Notes under the pieces: generated by a model | The model's database searches: none | The model's input: the letters and a program-made list of their open reading frames with translations, nothing else | Told to the model about the DNA's origin: nothing | Assembly (NCBI RefSeq): GCF_007097245.1 | Contig: NZ_VJZT01000001.1 | Location: 1 to 64,000, forward strand | From: Flavobacterium restrictum | Lineage (GTDB): Bacteria; Bacteroidota; Bacteroidia; Flavobacteriales; Flavobacteriaceae | Reading direction: 5' to 3' | DNA: 64,000 nucleotides | In this document: positions 62,109-64,000 of the stretch, in pieces | Layout: every line of letters begins with the position of its first letter | Numbering within the stretch: the stretch's first letter is position 1 | Translations under genes and position numbers: made by a program

Positions 62109-62146
62109 ACCACAAGAGCTTTGAATTTCTTCAAAGCTCTCGTGGT
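62109..62146. other. Strong hairpin between the tRNA terminator and the M28 peptidase gene
   Basis: A 17-bp stem with one mismatch (62109-62125 with 62130-62146) and a 4-nt loop. It lies 20 bp past the stop of the minus-strand peptidase gene but lacks a T run on that strand; a processing or stability hairpin is possible. Confidence 0.6.
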
Positions 62147-62165
62147 TTTACATGCAATACAGTTG

Positions 62166-63182
62166 TTATTGGATGGGTTTGTCTACAATAGGTCTATTTT
62201 CTCTATTGGCCAACTCCCAAGCCATTACAAAGGCAAGTTGTGCTCTTTTTGCCAAAGCGTCAAATTCTATTTTAGCTACTTCATCTGTTTTTTGGTGGTA
62301 ATCTGCATGTACTCCGTTGAATAAAAATACTGATGGAATGCCGTTTTTACCAAAATTGTAATGATCAGAACGCTCATAAAAATGATTTGGATCAGTAAGC
62401 GCGTTGAACTTGAAATCTAAATCCAAATGAATGTATTTTTCGTTTGCCGCAATTGTAATAGTATTCAAATCGGTCGATAGGCGGTCGGCTCCTATTACAT
62501 AAACGTAATTATTGGTGTCAGGATGGTCAAAATCGCGTCGGCCAATCATATCAATGTTTATGTCGGTAATGGTATTTGCAGGCGGAAATAAAGGGTTTTC
62601 CGAGTAGAAACGGGAACCATGCAAACCATGTTCTTCGCCAGTAACATGGAGAAATAGAATAGATCGTTTTGGGCCGTGTCCTTCTTTTTTGGCACTTGCA
62701 AATGCTTTTGCGATTGCCACTAGCGCAACCGTGCCAGAACCATCGTCATCTGCACCATTGTATACTTCGCCATCTTTGACTCCAACATGGTCGTAATGAG
62801 CCGAAATTACGAGGACTTCGTTAGGTTTTTCGGAACCTTCGATGTAGGCCCAGATATTTTCGGAATCGCCTAGATTTTCATGGTAATTGGCATTCAAATA
62901 AGCGGCTGGAATGGCTTGGTAATAACTCGTAGCCCCTTTTGGGAAAGGAATTTTATTTTTTTGATATTGACTTATAAGGTATGCTCCAGCTTTTTTTTGG
63001 CCTACAGATCCCGTTTCGCGACCTTGCATTTCATCAGAAGCAACAATTGTAAGGTACTCTTTTAACTCTTCGGGAGTGATGGTTTTGGTATATTTTGTTG
63101 GTTCTATTGGTGCGTCACTTGGCTTTTGTGAGGAACAAGAAATAGTGGTAGCTAGTATAAAAAAAGCGATGATTTTTTTCAT
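62166..63182 (-). CDS. M28-family aminopeptidase, lipoprotein
   Basis: 338 aa. Lipoprotein signal MKKIIAFFILATTISC (Cys16). Metallopeptidase with a co-catalytic two-zinc centre: VISAHYDHVG (first zinc His), YNGADDDGSGTVALVAIA (bridging Asp), LHVTGEEHGLHGSRFYSE (catalytic Glu and zinc Glu), INIDMIGRRD (Asp) and RSDHYNFGKNGIPSVFLF (last His). An N-terminal segment about 30-100 (ELKEYLTIVASDEMQGRETGSVGQKKAGAYL) is the usual lead-in of the M28 group. It removes amino-terminal residues from peptides outside the cytoplasm. The dienelactone-hydrolase-like gene is just upstream (30-bp gap), same strand. Confidence 0.91.
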   Translation of the reverse strand: MKKIIAFFILATTISCSSQKPSDAPIEPTKYTKTITPEELKEYLTIVASDEMQGRETGSVGQKKAGAYLISQYQKNKIPFPKGATSYYQAIPAAYLNANYHENLGDSENIWAYIEGSEKPNEVLVISAHYDHVGVKDGEVYNGADDDGSGTVALVAIAKAFASAKKEGHGPKRSILFLHVTGEEHGLHGSRFYSENPLFPPANTITDINIDMIGRRDFDHPDTNNYVYVIGADRLSTDLNTITIAANEKYIHLDLDFKFNALTDPNHFYERSDHYNFGKNGIPSVFLFNGVHADYHQKTDEVAKIEFDALAKRAQLAFVMAWELANRENRPIVDKPIQ

Positions 63183-63212
63183 TATAAAAAATACTTTTGG
63201 GTAAATGAATGG

Positions 63213-63986
63213 TTATTTATTAAAAACTTCGTTCAAAAAAAGTTTTAAATGTTCAAAGGAACGCTTGGCTGCTTTTTCGTTATACGCTGCGCCTTTTGAA
63301 TTGTCTGTTCCAGCTTCTGGGTTGGTAAAGGAATGTACGGCATTGGCATAATAAATCATTTGCCAATCGGCTTTTGTGTCCCGCATTTCTTGTTGGAAAG
63401 TGGTAATTTCTGCGGCAGATTCATACGGATCATCGGCACCGTGGCAAACTAAAACTTTGGTAGTAATAGGTTCTATAGGTCGTGTAGCGTCTTTAGCCAA
63501 ACCTCCATGAAACGAAACTACGCCTTTAAGATTTAAGTGTCCTCGTGCGGATTCTAGTGCGCCAGTTCCTCCAAAACAGTAGCCTATGACTACAATATTA
63601 TCAGGATTTGCACCAGATTGTATTAATTGGTCTAATGCCAATTGAATTCGTTTTTGGTACTCTTTGTAATCGTTTTTGTAAAAACCAGCCATTTTGCCTG
63701 CTTCGGCATTGTCTTTTGGGTAATTTCCTTCGCCATAAATATCGGCAACGAAAGTATAATAGCCCAAATTTGCCAATTCTTGGGCAGTATCTTTAGCTAG
63801 TTTGTCAATTCCTCGCCAAGCTGGAAGAATTAAAACACCCGGTTTTTGAGCATTTTTCTTGACTGGTTTGACTGTGAAACCATTCAAAATTTGATTTTCA
63901 TCTTTGTAGGTTACTGCTTTTAATTGTCCAAACGAAAATGGAGCTGATACTAAAAAAGCTAGAATGAAGTAGTGTATTTTTTTCAT
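63213..63986 (-). CDS. Dienelactone-hydrolase-family protein, exported
   Basis: 257 aa. A signal peptide (MKKIHYFILAFLVSAPFSFGQ) shows export, unlike classical cytoplasmic dienelactone hydrolases. The fold motifs are present: GVLILPAWRGI, FVADIYGEGN, nucleophile Cys137 in GYCFGG, Asp of LVCHGADDP (185-186) and His218 in AVHSFTNPEAG. The Cys-Asp-His triad is complete, so it should be an active hydrolase on an unknown ester or lactone. It leads the M28 peptidase gene and probably shares its transcript; its ATG is 14 bp from the right end of the window. Confidence 0.88.
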   Translation of the reverse strand: MKKIHYFILAFLVSAPFSFGQLKAVTYKDENQILNGFTVKPVKKNAQKPGVLILPAWRGIDKLAKDTAQELANLGYYTFVADIYGEGNYPKDNAEAGKMAGFYKNDYKEYQKRIQLALDQLIQSGANPDNIVVIGYCFGGTGALESARGHLNLKGVVSFHGGLAKDATRPIEPITTKVLVCHGADDPYESAAEITTFQQEMRDTKADWQMIYYANAVHSFTNPEAGTDNSKGAAYNEKAAKRSFEHLKLFLNEVFNK

Positions 63987-64000
63987 AGTACTGTTATTTT

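Overview
The window looks like chromosomal DNA of a Flavobacteriaceae (Bacteroidota) bacterium, most likely Flavobacterium or a close relative. The evidence is low G+C, many lipoproteins and Gln-ending signal peptides, the phylum-specific -7 promoter box TAnnTTTG in front of several genes, the Bacteroidota form of SRP RNA, a bacillithiol gene (bshB1) and families typical of the group (DUF6515, DUF4251, LETM1-related protein, OmpA-family protein, contractile-injection sheath). It is mostly a core chromosome with short accessory insertions.

Layout. 1-1.2 kb: a secreted protein with a C-terminal Hint domain, laid out like a Hedgehog protein. 1.4-6.3 kb: UvrD/PcrA helicase, a YrdC/YciO-type protein and an ABC exporter. 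6.4-11.1 kb: envelope proteins and kdsA. 11.2-14.7 kb: a YeeE/YedE-type sulfur transporter pair, an RsmB-like rRNA methyltransferase, a transaldolase-like aldolase, an SDR and a small membrane protein. 15.65-15.83 kb: the SRP RNA gene with a textbook promoter and a UUCG terminator. 15.9-22.5 kb: glutaminyl cyclase-hutI, oxyR divergent from a beta-carbonic anhydrase, a LETM1-related protein, YdeI and sodC. 22.7-35.9 kb: a long plus-strand run of envelope and stress genes (META, DUF4251, M20 amidohydrolase, Ca2+/H+ antiporter, NlpE-like, HdeD-like, amidohydrolase, TolC-EmrA-EmrB-type efflux system) ending in a TetA-like MFS gene broken by one in-frame TAG. 36-40.5 kb: an OmpA-family protein and a lipoprotein with five Ig-like repeats followed by a DUF3494 ice-binding domain.

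40.7-47.3 kb is a fatty-acid beta-oxidation operon, marR-fadN-fadA-fadE. A four-helix-bundle gene preceded by 14-bp repeats sits between fadA and fadE, and a strong palindrome overlaps the marR promoter. 47.5-49.7 kb holds the remains of a contractile injection system: a C-terminal tape-measure fragment with an in-frame stop and an intact but orphan sheath gene. 49.8-64 kb returns to core functions: a proline-iminopeptidase-like hydrolase, long-chain acyl-CoA ligase, purL, a beta-helix lipoprotein, a thioesterase and isochorismate synthase (menaquinone-related), bshB1, tRNA-His, an M28 peptidase and a dienelactone-hydrolase-like protein.

The most notable signals are the Hint protein, the decayed injection-system locus, the candidate MarR operators, two apparent nonsense mutations, and repeat-like DNA of several kinds. 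The repeats comprise 14-bp purine-rich arrays, a 201-bp inverted-repeat element, and repeat-like inserts kept in frame inside purL and the helicase gene. No complete new multi-gene system is evident. Functional calls rest on reading motifs by eye; no database search was possible.
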